Assembly: GCF_000166355.1 (NCBI RefSeq)
Contig: NC_014652.1
Location: 340,001 to 404,000 of the forward strand
Direction: 5' to 3'
Source: Caldicellulosiruptor hydrothermalis 108
Lineage (GTDB): Bacteria > Bacillota > Thermoanaerobacteria > Caldicellulosiruptorales > Caldicellulosiruptoraceae
DNA: 64,000 nt
Shown: piece after piece, positions 1-10,673 of the stretch
How the letters are laid out: each line of letters opens with the position of its first letter
Numbering within the stretch: position 1 is the first letter of the stretch
The notes under the pieces: model-generated
The model's input: the letters and a program-made list of their open reading frames with translations, nothing else
The model's database searches: none
What the model was told of the DNA's origin: nothing
Program-made: the position numbers and the translations under genes

Positions 1-1602
<1,602 letters not shown>

Positions 1603-1660
1603 GTGAGCTTTCCACCTATTCACTTGCGAGGCTGCTTAAAAAATGAATATAGGTAACAAA

Positions 1661-1776
<116 letters not shown>

Positions 1777-1852
1777 TTTTTTATTTTTGTGTATATGTGT
1801 TAAATGTTTAACAATGTCCATGATAAAAAGAGTTCAGAACTTGTTTTGTATT

Positions 1853-2800
1853 TCAAAAAGCAAAATTCTCACTTGGTACTGGTACCTTTTCAAGTATCTC
1901 GTTTATCACATCTGACGACTTTGCATTTTTGATTATATATTGATTTTTGAGAAGTATCCTGTGGCTGAGGACAAAAGGAGCTAAGTACTTGACAAAATCA
2001 GGAAGAACAAAATCGTAGCCTCGGACAGCAGCAAGGCTTTGCGATGCACGCATAAGAGCAATGAAGCTTCTGTTACTTGCAGGAAGCTGAACCATTTCGT
2101 GTTCTCTTGTGCTTTGACAAATTTCGTATATATAAGATAGAATATCTTCGTTTACATACACCTCTTTTATCTTTTCCTGAATCTTTATTACCTCATCCTT
2201 GGCTACCACAGGTTCAATACTATCGAGAGGATTTTTTTCTCTGAACCTTGTGAGCATCTGGATAGTCTCTTCTTTGTTTGTGTATCCTAAACTGAGCTTT
2301 ATCAAAAACCTGTCAAGCTGCGCCTCAGGGAGAGGATATGTTCCCTGGATTTCAATGGGGTTTTGAGTAGCAATAACAAAAAATGGGTCTTCTAACTTAT
2401 GTGTGATACCGTCAATTGTCACCTGTCTTTCTTCCATGCATTCAAGAAGACTTGACTGTGTTCTCGGAGTTGCCCTGTTTATTTCATCAGCCAGCAGTAT
2501 ATTTGTGAAAATTGGACCTGGTCTGAACTCAAACTCTTGCATTTTCATGTTGAAGTAGTATATACCTGTCAGATCTGATGGCAGAAGGTCTGGTGTGAAC
2601 TGAATTCTTTTGAAACTGCAATCTATAGATTTTGCAAGAGCCTTTGATAGCATTGTTTTTCCTGTGCCCGGGACGTCCTCTAAAAGAACATGCCCACCTG
2701 CAAAGAGAGATGTTATTACAAGCTCAATCTGTACATCTTTTCCAACAATTACTTTTGATATATTTTGAATAATTTTTTTTGCTACACTTGCTATCTCCAT
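1853..2800 (-). CDS. MoxR-family AAA+ ATPase
   Basis: A 315-residue AAA+ ATPase of the MoxR family. The Walker A motif GTGKT sits near residue 45, the Walker B motif LLADEINR near residue 107, followed by sensor-like and arginine-finger regions. MoxR proteins act as chaperone-like ATPases that insert cofactors or remodel partners, normally beside a DUF58 (VWA-like) protein. Here the gene is transcribed towards the rRNA operon and ends about 75 bases from the 5S end, so no DUF58 or transglutaminase partner follows it. Family assignment is firm; the partner and substrate cannot be told from this window. Confidence 0.9.
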   Translation of the reverse strand: MEIASVAKKIIQNISKVIVGKDVQIELVITSLFAGGHVLLEDVPGTGKTMLSKALAKSIDCSFKRIQFTPDLLPSDLTGIYYFNMKMQEFEFRPGPIFTNILLADEINRATPRTQSSLLECMEERQVTIDGITHKLEDPFFVIATQNPIEIQGTYPLPEAQLDRFLIKLSLGYTNKEETIQMLTRFREKNPLDSIEPVVAKDEVIKIQEKIKEVYVNEDILSYIYEICQSTREHEMVQLPASNRSFIALMRASQSLAAVRGYDFVLPDFVKYLAPFVLSHRILLKNQYIIKNAKSSDVINEILEKVPVPSENFAF

Positions 2801-3069
2801 TTTTCATTCCTACTTTCCTTTTTATATTTTATATTAAAAATTTTGACCTTTCTATGTTTTATTTAAACTTACATAGTCTGCCTACAAGATTATTTTACCT
2901 CTTTTAAAAAGCTATTTCAATCAACTGTTAACGTTTTAGATTTACAAAATGTAAAGTGTTGTTTTATCAAAAATGTGCAAAAACAGGTTAAAAATTTGTA
3001 TACCCATAACTTAACAAACTAAGATACAATATAGTTGTGTAAACAATTTCATAAGGAGGGTATTAGAAA
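2801..3069. other. AT-rich divergent intergenic region
   Basis: About 270 bases between the divergent MoxR and VOC genes. It should hold both promoters. The ribosome site TAAGGAGGG just before 3070 belongs to the VOC gene. No clear repeats, RNA genes or further reading frames are visible. Confidence 0.5.
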
Positions 3070-3525
3070 GTGGCAAACGAAAGATTAGGTACAGACGTTA
3101 TTGTACAAATAGGGATAATTGTGAAGGATATAGAAAAGACAGCAAAAGATTTTGCTGAATTTTTTGGTGTTGACATGCCCCAGATAATTGTAACTGAAGA
3201 GTATGACAAAAGTCATACACAGTACAAAGGAAAGCCTACAAATGCCAGAGCAAAGCTCGCATTTTTTAGAAATTTCAAGAACGTAGAGATTGAGTTAATT
3301 GAACCAGACGAAAATCCTTCTACATGGAGAGAATTTTTAGAAACTCACGGTGAGGGTATTCACCATATAGGTGTATTTGTAAAGAACATGGATGAGAAGA
3401 TTGAAAATCTTAAAAAAGAAGGAATTGAGGTTGTTCAAAAAGGGGATTACACAGGTGGAAGATATGCCTACATGGATAGCACAGATAAGCTCAAATTCAT
3501 CTTAGAGCTTTTAGAGAACTTTTAA
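3070..3525 (+). CDS. VOC-superfamily (glyoxalase/epimerase-like) protein
   Basis: A 151-residue protein starting at GTG 3070 behind the strong ribosome site AAGGAGGG. It has two betaalphabetabetabeta halves typical of the vicinal oxygen chelate fold: the first begins with VQIGIIVKDIEKTAKDF and the second with IHHIGVFVKNMDEKIENL. The layout resembles methylmalonyl-CoA epimerase and glyoxalase I, metal enzymes of similar length. The neighbouring ThuA-like gene follows after 30 bases and is probably co-transcribed, which hints at a sugar-related substrate, but this is inference. The true reaction is unknown. Confidence 0.75.
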   Translation: MANERLGTDVIVQIGIIVKDIEKTAKDFAEFFGVDMPQIIVTEEYDKSHTQYKGKPTNARAKLAFFRNFKNVEIELIEPDENPSTWREFLETHGEGIHHIGVFVKNMDEKIENLKKEGIEVVQKGDYTGGRYAYMDSTDKLKFILELLENF

Positions 3526-3555
3526 AATATTTTTGGGGAAGTGGGGAGTAAGAAT

Positions 3556-4200
3556 ATGAAAAGAATCTTAGCTTTGGTTGGAGATTTTTACCACAGTCAT
3601 GACAACCTGCTCAAAGCCTTAAAGCAAGCCACAAATGCTGCTTTAGATAACTGCGAGATAATAGATGCATCTATTGAAAACTTTGAGGAGTTTCTTTCTC
3701 AAAACCCGGATGCAATTGTAATCTCTGCAGAGAACAGGGTAAATCCACAAGACGAAATTGTAAAGTGCTGGATGACAGAGCAGGTGGAAAAGAGAATAAA
3801 AGAGTATGTCGAAAGCGGAGGAAGGCTTTTTGTATGGCACTCAGGGCTTGCCTCATACCCTGAAGAAGGAGAGTTTTGCAAACTTGTAAAAGGATATTTT
3901 AAGTTTCATCCAGATAAGCACAAGCTTGTGAGATATCATTCTTTACATGAAGCTACTCTTGATGGCAAAAAATTTGATTTTGAAATTATGGATGAACACT
4001 ATTTTGTTTTTTGCGACAAAGACAATACCAATATCTATCTTTACTCTGAATCAGAGGACGGCAGTTCAATTGCAGGATGGTGGCACAATTTTGGCAAGGG
4101 CAAAGTGGTTGCATTAACTCCTGCTCACAGAGAAGATGGGCTTTTAGATAATAACTTCCAGGAACTTCTCAAAGCAGTTTTGACCATTCTTTTCAAGTAG
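3556..4200 (+). CDS. ThuA-like (trehalose-utilisation family) protein
   Basis: About 214 residues with a class I glutamine-amidotransferase-like ThuA fold: the motif GGRLFVWHSG in the middle and, near the end, GWWHNFGKGKVVALTPAHRED, which is the typical family ending. ATG 3556 is preferred over the in-frame GTG at 3541, because the purines GGGGAGTAAG sit at the right distance before it. ThuA domains occur beside sugar dehydrogenases and hydrolases; ThuA itself acts in disaccharide 3-keto oxidation. The substrate here is unknown. An intrinsic terminator follows at 4231. Confidence 0.7.
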   Translation: MKRILALVGDFYHSHDNLLKALKQATNAALDNCEIIDASIENFEEFLSQNPDAIVISAENRVNPQDEIVKCWMTEQVEKRIKEYVESGGRLFVWHSGLASYPEEGEFCKLVKGYFKFHPDKHKLVRYHSLHEATLDGKKFDFEIMDEHYFVFCDKDNTNIYLYSESEDGSSIAGWWHNFGKGKVVALTPAHREDGLLDNNFQELLKAVLTILFK

Positions 4201-4230
4201 GACTTTCAAAAATATAAATAAGACTTTTTC

Positions 4231-4269
4231 AAGGGCTTGTCCGGCTACAGCTTAGGATAAGCCCTTTTT
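4231..4269 (+). terminator. intrinsic terminator after the ThuA-like gene
   Basis: Arms AAGGGCTTGTCC (4231-4242) and GGATAAGCCCTT (4255-4266) form a GC-containing stem followed by T residues. It separates the VOC/ThuA unit from the mannoside cluster. Confidence 0.8.
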
Positions 4270-4278
4270 AAAAAACAA

Positions 4279-4307
4279 TTGACAGAATATAAAAAAACAA
4301 TTAATAT
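4279..4307 (+). promoter_or_regulatory. sigma-A promoter of the mannoside cluster
   Basis: TTGACA at 4279-4284, a 17-base spacer and TAATAT at 4302-4307 form a near-consensus vegetative promoter 60 bases before the epimerase start. It is the first promoter after the upstream terminator. The LacI regulator encoded two genes on probably acts here, but no obvious palindromic operator was recognised. Confidence 0.7.
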
Positions 4308-4369
4308 AGAAATATAAAGTGAACGATTAAGTAACCTATTTACTAAACTTTTAAGTGAGCTGGTGAAAA

Positions 4370-5542
4370 ATGGATATTACAAGGTTTAAGGAAGATTTAA
4401 AAGCTCATCTTGAAGAAAAGATAATACCATTTTGGCAAGGTTTAAAAGATAATGAATTTGGCGGCTACTATGGATACATGGACTTTAATCTCAATGTTAA
4501 CAGGGAAGCTCAAAAAGGTTGCATTTTGAACTCGAGGATATTGTGGTTTTTCTCAGCATGTTACAATGTGCTGAAAAATGAAAAGTGCAAAGAGCTGGCT
4601 TTTCATGCGTTTGAATTTTTAAAAAACAAGTTTTGGGACAAAGAGTATGAAGGACTTTTCTGGAATGTATCCCACAAAGGTGTGCCCGTTGATGTGACAA
4701 AACATGTTTATGTTCAGGCTTTTGGCATATACGGACTTTCGGAGTACCATGAAGCATCTGGTGACAAAGAAGCTCTTCATTTGGCAAAGAGGCTTTTCGA
4801 GATTTTAGAGACAAAATGCAAAAGGGAAAATGGATACACAGAACAGTTTGAGAGAAACTGGCAAGAAAAAGAAAACAGGTTTTTGAGCGAAAATGGAGTA
4901 ATTGCCTCAAAGACAATGAATACGCATCTTCATGTACTGGAGAGCTACACAAACCTCTACAGGGTTTTGAGAACTGAAGATGTGTATGAGGTTCTTGAAT
5001 GGATTGTAAGACTCTTTGTTGACAAGATTTACAAAAAAGGAACAGGTCACTTCAAGGTATTCTGCGATGATAACTGGAACGAACTCATAAGAATGGTATC
5101 ATATGGACATGATATTGAGGCAAGCTGGCTTTTGGACGAAGCTGCCAAGTATCTAAAAGATGAGAAGTTAAAGAAGCAGGTTGAAAAGCTTTCGCTGGAG
5201 GTTGCAGAAGTATCTTTACAAGAAGCCTTTGATGGGCAAAGCCTTATAAATGAAAAGGTAGAGGACAGAGTTGACAGAAGCAAAATCTGGTGGGTTGAAG
5301 CAGAGACGGTAGTTGGATTTTTCAATGCATATCAAAAGACAAAAGAGGAAAAATATTTAGATGCAGCCATCAAGACATGGGAGTTCATAAAAGAGTATCT
5401 TGTTGACAAAAGAAAAAACTCTGAGTGGCTGTGGAAGGTAGATGAGAATTTAGAAGCTTTGGATATGCCAATTGTTGAGCAATGGAAGTGTCCATATCAC
5501 AATGGCAGAATGTGTTTGGAGATAATAAAAAGGGTTGACTAA
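4370..5542 (+). CDS. cellobiose 2-epimerase
   Basis: A 390-residue (alpha/alpha)6-barrel enzyme of the N-acylglucosamine 2-epimerase family. I recognise it as a close homologue of the characterised C. saccharolyticus cellobiose 2-epimerase: same length, and the N-terminal MDITRFKEDLKAHLEEKIIP and C-terminal MPIVEQWKCPYHNGRMCLEI agree. The enzyme interconverts glucose and mannose at the reducing end of beta-1,4 disaccharides. Conserved histidines of the active site appear in THLHVLESY and SYGHDIEASW. With the GH130 phosphorylase downstream it would turn beta-1,4-mannobiose into mannosyl-glucose for phosphorolysis. Cytoplasmic, no signal peptide. Confidence 0.93.
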   Translation: MDITRFKEDLKAHLEEKIIPFWQGLKDNEFGGYYGYMDFNLNVNREAQKGCILNSRILWFFSACYNVLKNEKCKELAFHAFEFLKNKFWDKEYEGLFWNVSHKGVPVDVTKHVYVQAFGIYGLSEYHEASGDKEALHLAKRLFEILETKCKRENGYTEQFERNWQEKENRFLSENGVIASKTMNTHLHVLESYTNLYRVLRTEDVYEVLEWIVRLFVDKIYKKGTGHFKVFCDDNWNELIRMVSYGHDIEASWLLDEAAKYLKDEKLKKQVEKLSLEVAEVSLQEAFDGQSLINEKVEDRVDRSKIWWVEAETVVGFFNAYQKTKEEKYLDAAIKTWEFIKEYLVDKRKNSEWLWKVDENLEALDMPIVEQWKCPYHNGRMCLEIIKRVD

Positions 5543-5645
5543 AAGTTGCGAGCTTGACCCTGTAAAGTTACAAAGAAATAAAGTATAATAGAAAGTAAAA
5601 AAGAAAAGGCTTGTAAAGCCTTATTTGAAGGGGAAAAAAGGTACA

Positions 5646-6653
5646 ATGGGCAAGAGAGTTACCATGAAAGATATTGCCGAAAAGCTTGGTGTTTCAAAGG
5701 TAACAGTGTCAAAGGCGCTCAAAGACAGCCCCGATATTAGTTCATCCCTGAAAGAAAAAATCATTAAGACTGCCCAGGAGATGGGTTACATCTACAACGC
5801 AAAGGGAAGGATGCTAAGAGAGAACTTGACATATTCCATCGGTGTGATATCTTCAGAAAAGTATTATGGCAAAGACGACTATTTCTATATAGACCTTTAC
5901 AAGCATCTTTCAAACAGTTTAGAGAAGCTTGGCTTTACAACAACCTTTAACATTATAAGCCAGTCAGATGAAAATGAACTATCTGTCCCCAACGCGCTTT
6001 TGGAACAGAAGGTAGACGGTGTTGTTATTTTGGGTCAGATGAGTCTTGACTATATTCAAAAGATTTTAAGTTACAATTACCCGACAGTGTTTTTAGACTT
6101 TTACTGTGACAAGTTTAACGTTGACTGTGTCATCACAGACAACTTTTACGCAACATACGAGATAACCAACATGCTAATAGAGCAGGGTCACACCAAAATT
6201 GGGTTTGTAGGGAACATCTACGCAACAAGCAGTATCCAGGACAGGTTCCTGGGCTTTTACAAGGCGCTTTTGGAGAACAAGATAGATCTCAACAAGGACT
6301 GGATAATAAAAGACAGGGATGACAACAACAATTTCATAGATATTGTATTGCCCAAAAACCTTCCAACGGCATTTGTTTGCAACTGTGACAAGACTGCCTA
6401 TCTTACAATAGAAAAGCTCAAATCAAGTGGGTACAAGGTGCCAGATGATGTATCAGTTGTTGGGTTTGATGATAGTCTCCATGCAGTGCTCTCACAGCCC
6501 AAAATTACTACAGTCCGTGTGAATTTGGAAGAGATGGGCAGAAGAACAGCCAAGATGATGGTTGAAAAGATAAAGCAGGGTGAGAAGCATTATGGCAAAA
6601 TGCTCATAAAAGGCAGGATTATCATAAGAGAGTCGGTCAAGGCTTTAAAATAA
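5646..6653 (+). CDS. LacI-family transcriptional regulator
   Basis: About 335 residues. The N-terminal helix-turn-helix (MKDIAEKLGVSKVTVSKALK, with GYIYNAKGR as hinge start) is followed by a periplasmic-binding-protein-like sugar-sensing domain ending in FDDSLHAVLSQPKITTVRV, typical of LacI/GalR. ATG 5646 is chosen over an in-frame TTG at 5625 because AAGGGG precedes it at a normal distance. It lies between two mannoside enzymes in the same direction, so it most likely controls this cluster in response to a sugar. Effector unknown. Confidence 0.88.
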   Translation: MGKRVTMKDIAEKLGVSKVTVSKALKDSPDISSSLKEKIIKTAQEMGYIYNAKGRMLRENLTYSIGVISSEKYYGKDDYFYIDLYKHLSNSLEKLGFTTTFNIISQSDENELSVPNALLEQKVDGVVILGQMSLDYIQKILSYNYPTVFLDFYCDKFNVDCVITDNFYATYEITNMLIEQGHTKIGFVGNIYATSSIQDRFLGFYKALLENKIDLNKDWIIKDRDDNNNFIDIVLPKNLPTAFVCNCDKTAYLTIEKLKSSGYKVPDDVSVVGFDDSLHAVLSQPKITTVRVNLEEMGRRTAKMMVEKIKQGEKHYGKMLIKGRIIIRESVKALK

Positions 6654-6724
6654 CACTTGGTTAACATGGTCGGGTAAAATTTTAAGTTCACATAAATCAA
6701 AAAATATGGAGGAGGAAAGAACTA

Positions 6725-7711
6725 ATGGATGTTAAAATTATAGGGCAATCACTTCCAAACATGCCTTGGGAAGAAAGACCAAAAGACTGCAAGGACATTG
6801 TATGGAGGTCTAAACACAACCCAATTATCAAGAGAAACCAGGCAAAAGATGCAAACAGCATCTTCAACAGCGCAGTGGTTCCGTTCAAAGATGGGTTTGC
6901 AGGTGTTTTCAGGGTAGATGACAGGGCAAGAAGAATGAACATCAGACGTGGTTTTAGCAAGGATGGTTATAACTGGGAAATTGATGATGAGCCAATAGAT
7001 TTCATCCAGCAAACAAGAGACCCGCTTGTAAGTGAGTACAAGTACGACCCACGAGTAACTTTCATAGAGGATAGATACTATATCACATGGTGTAATGGCT
7101 ATCACGGACCGACAATTGGTGTGGGCTATACATTCGACTTTGAAAAATTCTATCAGATTGAAAATGCATTTTTGCCATACAACAGAAACGGTGTACTTTT
7201 CCCAAGAAAGATAAACGGCAAATACGCTATGCTTTCCCGCCCATCAGATACGGGGCACACAGCTTTTGGTGACATATTCTACAGCGAAAGCCCTGATATG
7301 ATTCACTGGGGCTGCCACAGACATGTAATGTCAGCAGGCTACACACCTTGGCAGTCGCTCAAGATTGGTGCAGGGCCAACACCAATTGAAACAAGCGAAG
7401 GGTGGCTTTTGATTTATCACGGAGTGCTACTTTCTTGCAACGGGTATGTGTACAGCTTTGGTGCAGCACTTTTGGACTTAGAAAAACCATGGATTGTAAA
7501 GGCAAGGTCAAAATCTTATCTTCTTTCACCACAAGAGTATTATGAATGTGTTGGCGATGTTCCAAATGTAGCATTTCCATGCGCAACACTTTGCGACGCT
7601 AGCACAGGAAGGCTTGCAATATACTATGGCGGTGCTGACACTGTTGTAAACCTTGCTTTTGCTTATGTTCAGGATATAATTGACCTTCTCAAAAGAGAGA
7701 GCCAGGAATAA
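6725..7711 (+). CDS. GH130 beta-mannoside phosphorylase
   Basis: A 328-residue five-bladed beta-propeller protein of glycoside hydrolase family 130. Recognisable features include [20 protein letters not shown], which holds the catalytic aspartate region, [21 protein letters not shown], and the ending [14 protein letters not shown]. Family members phosphorolyse beta-mannosides to alpha-mannose 1-phosphate. The short length fits the mannooligosaccharide-type subfamily better than the longer (about 390 aa) mannosyl-glucose phosphorylases, but the exact substrate is not settled. The neighbouring epimerase would supply a reducing-end glucose. RBS GGAGGAGG precedes ATG 6725. Confidence 0.88.
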   Translation: MDVKIIGQSLPNMPWEERPKDCKDIVWRSKHNPIIKRNQAKDANSIFNSAVVPFKDGFAGVFRVDDRARRMNIRRGFSKDGYNWEIDDEPIDFIQQTRDPLVSEYKYDPRVTFIEDRYYITWCNGYHGPTIGVGYTFDFEKFYQIENAFLPYNRNGVLFPRKINGKYAMLSRPSDTGHTAFGDIFYSESPDMIHWGCHRHVMSAGYTPWQSLKIGAGPTPIETSEGWLLIYHGVLLSCNGYVYSFGAALLDLEKPWIVKARSKSYLLSPQEYYECVGDVPNVAFPCATLCDASTGRLAIYYGGADTVVNLAFAYVQDIIDLLKRESQE

Positions 7712-7739
7712 CAAAAATATTGATGATAAAAACATACAA

Positions 7740-7777
7740 AAAAAGGCCGGCAGCAGAACAAGGCTGCTGGCCTTTTT
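7740..7777 (+). terminator. intrinsic terminator after the GH130 gene
   Basis: A 15-bp stem, arms AAAAAGGCCGGCAGC (7740-7754) and GCTGCTGGCCTTTTT (7763-7777) with one wobble pair, ends in T residues. It separates the enzyme genes from the transporter genes. Confidence 0.88.
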
Positions 7778-7961
7778 GATTTTGTGATGTTTTCCAAACT
7801 TGAAATTGGTTTATTTACTGGTAAAGTAAAATCTAAAATCTGCGGTATAAAATATTAAGTTTCTCGGGTTGTTAAATATGCACCACAAATTTTATAATGA
7901 ACATGTAGTTGTTTTGCAGTTTTTCTATACAAAAATTACATTCTAAAAAGGAGGATTGATT

Positions 7962-9608
7962 ATGTTTAAAAGAAGAGTTGCTTTATTGGTTGCTATTGCC
8001 TTTTTGATGACCATCATTGTTCCGGGGTTTTTCAGTGCTCCAACAAAGGCAGTAGCAGCGTCCAAAAACCCAATAGTTTTTAAGATTTATTGGGGTGATT
8101 CTAACGCAGAGCCGGTTGATGTGTGGAAGACACCAATTGGTAAAAAGGTTGAACAGATCACAAGTGTACGGCTCCAGTTTGAGTTTATTGTCGGCAGTGA
8201 CGAGGAAACAAAGGCAGGTATCATGCTTGCAAGTGGCGACTTGCCGGACTTAATCAATGCGCACAATGTTGTAAACAAGTTTATTGAAGCAGGAGCTTTA
8301 GTTCCGCTGGATAATTACATTGCTAAGTACGGCAAGAACATCAAAAAGTGGTATGATGCAAAAGCGCTTAAAAAACTCAAATATCCAAAGGATGGGCACA
8401 TTTACTATCTCACACCTTTCAGAGAAGAATCTGACCCGCTGTATTCATTTGCTGGTTTTTGGTTGCCTATATACGTTCTGAAAGAGATCAAATGGCCAGT
8501 TGTAAGAGATATTGACACATATTTCAAGATCGTAAAAGACGCTGTCAAGAAACATCCAACATACAATGGAAAGCCAACAATAGGTTTTACAGCGCTGACT
8601 GACAGCTGGAGAATTTATGTACTGATGCAACAGCCGCTAAGGCTTGAAGGCTATCCAAATGATGGTGGCTGGCTTATTGACGAAAAGACAGGTGTTGTAA
8701 AAGACAGCTATACAATGCCATATGCAAAGACATATTACAAGATACTCAACCAGATGTGGAACGAAGGTCTTCTTGACAAAGAGATGTTCTCACAAAACTA
8801 TGACCAGTACTTAGCAAAGATTTCGTCAGGTAGGGTTGTTGGTTTTTATGATGAAAGATGGCAGATACAATCTGCAATAGATTCTCTTGAAAAACAAGGA
8901 TTATATGACAGAATTCCGATTGCAATGCCAGTGCTCAAAAAAGGTGTAAAGAGAGATAGATACAACGTAGTTACAATGGGAACAGGTGCCGGAATATCAA
9001 TTACAAAGAAGTGCAAAGACCCGGTTGCAGCGTTCAAGTTCTTGGACAGAATGGCTGGCGAGGATATCTTGAAACTCATCAACTGGGGTATTCAGGGCCA
9101 GGACTACTATGTAAAGAATGGTAAGATGTACAAGAATGCAAAACAGATTCAAAACTACATGAGTCCAGATTACAGAAAGAAACAGGGTATTGGCGGAAAT
9201 ATCTGGTTTGCATTCCCAAGACCACCGTTTGACTGGACATATTCAGACAAGAGCGGAAAGATTTCTTGGGACTACTCAGACCAGGCATTAGAGCAGAGGT
9301 ACAAACCATATGAAAAGGAAGTTTTGAAAGCTTATAAGATTAAGTCGTTCAAAGACTTGTTCTCACCAACATGGAACTCACCGTACGGATATGGCTGGGA
9401 TATCAAGCTTCCAGATGACCTGCAGGCAATCCAGAACCAGGCTGATGACTTGCAAAGAAGGTACATCACAAAAGCTATAATGGCAAAACCAGGTGAGTAC
9501 GATAAGATCTGGAATGAATACCTCAACAAGATGAAGAAGATTCCTATCAAGAAGGTAATCGACTTTAGACAAAAAGAGATCCAGAGAAGACTCAAAGAGT
9601 GGAACTAA
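7962..9608 (+). CDS. extracellular sugar-binding protein of an ABC transporter
   Basis: About 548 residues, starting at ATG 7962 behind AAAAAGGAGG. The N-terminus has a positively charged start and a hydrophobic signal segment ending near APTKAVAA, followed by a large solute-binding domain of the LplA/family 1 type used for oligosaccharides. Unlike most Gram-positive binding proteins there is no lipobox cysteine in the signal region, so it should be released or held by other means. Two permease genes follow; no ATPase gene is present, as usual for CUT1 systems that share an MsmX-type ATPase. The likely ligand is a beta-mannoside, inferred from context. Confidence 0.85.
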   Translation: MFKRRVALLVAIAFLMTIIVPGFFSAPTKAVAASKNPIVFKIYWGDSNAEPVDVWKTPIGKKVEQITSVRLQFEFIVGSDEETKAGIMLASGDLPDLINAHNVVNKFIEAGALVPLDNYIAKYGKNIKKWYDAKALKKLKYPKDGHIYYLTPFREESDPLYSFAGFWLPIYVLKEIKWPVVRDIDTYFKIVKDAVKKHPTYNGKPTIGFTALTDSWRIYVLMQQPLRLEGYPNDGGWLIDEKTGVVKDSYTMPYAKTYYKILNQMWNEGLLDKEMFSQNYDQYLAKISSGRVVGFYDERWQIQSAIDSLEKQGLYDRIPIAMPVLKKGVKRDRYNVVTMGTGAGISITKKCKDPVAAFKFLDRMAGEDILKLINWGIQGQDYYVKNGKMYKNAKQIQNYMSPDYRKKQGIGGNIWFAFPRPPFDWTYSDKSGKISWDYSDQALEQRYKPYEKEVLKAYKIKSFKDLFSPTWNSPYGYGWDIKLPDDLQAIQNQADDLQRRYITKAIMAKPGEYDKIWNEYLNKMKKIPIKKVIDFRQKEIQRRLKEWN

Positions 9609-9637
9609 TTGGTATTTTAGAGTTTAGCATTTTAAAG

Positions 9638-9673
9638 CTCACGGAACACCTAATTCTACAGGTGTTCCGTGAG
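9638..9673 (+). terminator. strong hairpin between binding protein and permease genes
   Basis: Perfect 13-bp arms CTCACGGAACACC (9638-9650) and GGTGTTCCGTGAG (9661-9673). The following sequence is only moderately T-rich (TATTTAG). It may act as a partial terminator or an mRNA-stabilising hairpin that lets the binding protein be made in excess over the permeases. Confidence 0.65.
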
Positions 9674-9719
9674 TATTTAGTTTAATTGACCCTACAAGCT
9701 TTTAAGGAGGAAAAGGAAG

Positions 9720-10646
9720 ATGCAGTCATCTAAGAAAGGAATCTGGGCAACAATCTACAACCAGCGCCAGCTAATTGTTCTTACATTTCCTTTTTTGATT
9801 ATGGTGCTGATTTTTAACTACTTTCCACTGTGGGGCTGGCTACTAGCTTTCAAAGACTACAAACCTTATCTTGGTTTTCAAAATTCAGAGTGGGTTGGAT
9901 TCAAAAACTTTGCAGACCTATTTTCAGACGTTTATTTTTTCCAGGCGCTTAGAAATACCTTGGTCATAAGCTGTTTGAAGCTCATTTTTAACTTTTTGTC
10001 ATCCATTACGTTTGCAATACTTTTGAATGAGATTAAAAACATGCTGTTTAAAAGGACAGTGCAGACAATTTCGTACCTTCCACACTTTGTTTCATGGGTT
10101 GTTGCGGCAAATATTGTATACACAGTGCTTTCACCTGACTATGGGATAATAAACGAACTTCTTGTCAAATTCCATATTCTAAAAGAACCAATTAACTTTT
10201 TGGGCGAACCTCAATATTTCTGGTTCATTGCACCAATTACTGAGGTTTGGAAAGAGATGGGCTGGAACGCAATTATATACTTGGCTGCAATGACAAACAT
10301 CGACCCCCAGCTTTATGAGGCTGCAAGCATAGACGGTGCAGGCAGGCTAAAGAGAATATGGTATATAACCTTGCCAGGTATTCTACCAACTGTCAAGATT
10401 CTTCTTATCATGAACGTTGGATGGATTTTGAACGCTGGGTTTGAACAGATGTACCTTTTGCAAAGGCCATCAACTTTAGACTATTCAGATATCCTTGAGA
10501 CGTACATCTTAAGATATGGTATTGGCAGTGGAAGATGGTCATATGCAACAGCAGCTGGTATTTTCAACTCAGTTGTGAGCTTGATTCTGGTTACAACTGC
10601 AAACAGAATAGCATCTAAAATTGGCGAAGGCGAAAGGGTATTTTAA
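9720..10646 (+). CDS. ABC sugar transporter permease, LplB type
   Basis: A 308-residue membrane protein with about six transmembrane helices. The first helix motif (LIVLTFPFLIMVLIFNYFPL) and the cytoplasmic EAA loop (YEAASIDGAGRLKRIWYITL) are typical of the LplB/MalF-like permease of CUT1 oligosaccharide importers. RBS AAGGAGG precedes ATG 9720. It pairs with the next gene. Confidence 0.9.
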   Translation: MQSSKKGIWATIYNQRQLIVLTFPFLIMVLIFNYFPLWGWLLAFKDYKPYLGFQNSEWVGFKNFADLFSDVYFFQALRNTLVISCLKLIFNFLSSITFAILLNEIKNMLFKRTVQTISYLPHFVSWVVAANIVYTVLSPDYGIINELLVKFHILKEPINFLGEPQYFWFIAPITEVWKEMGWNAIIYLAAMTNIDPQLYEAASIDGAGRLKRIWYITLPGILPTVKILLIMNVGWILNAGFEQMYLLQRPSTLDYSDILETYILRYGIGSGRWSYATAAGIFNSVVSLILVTTANRIASKIGEGERVF

Positions 10647-10673
10647 AAAACTTTACTGAGAGGTGTTCTTGAA

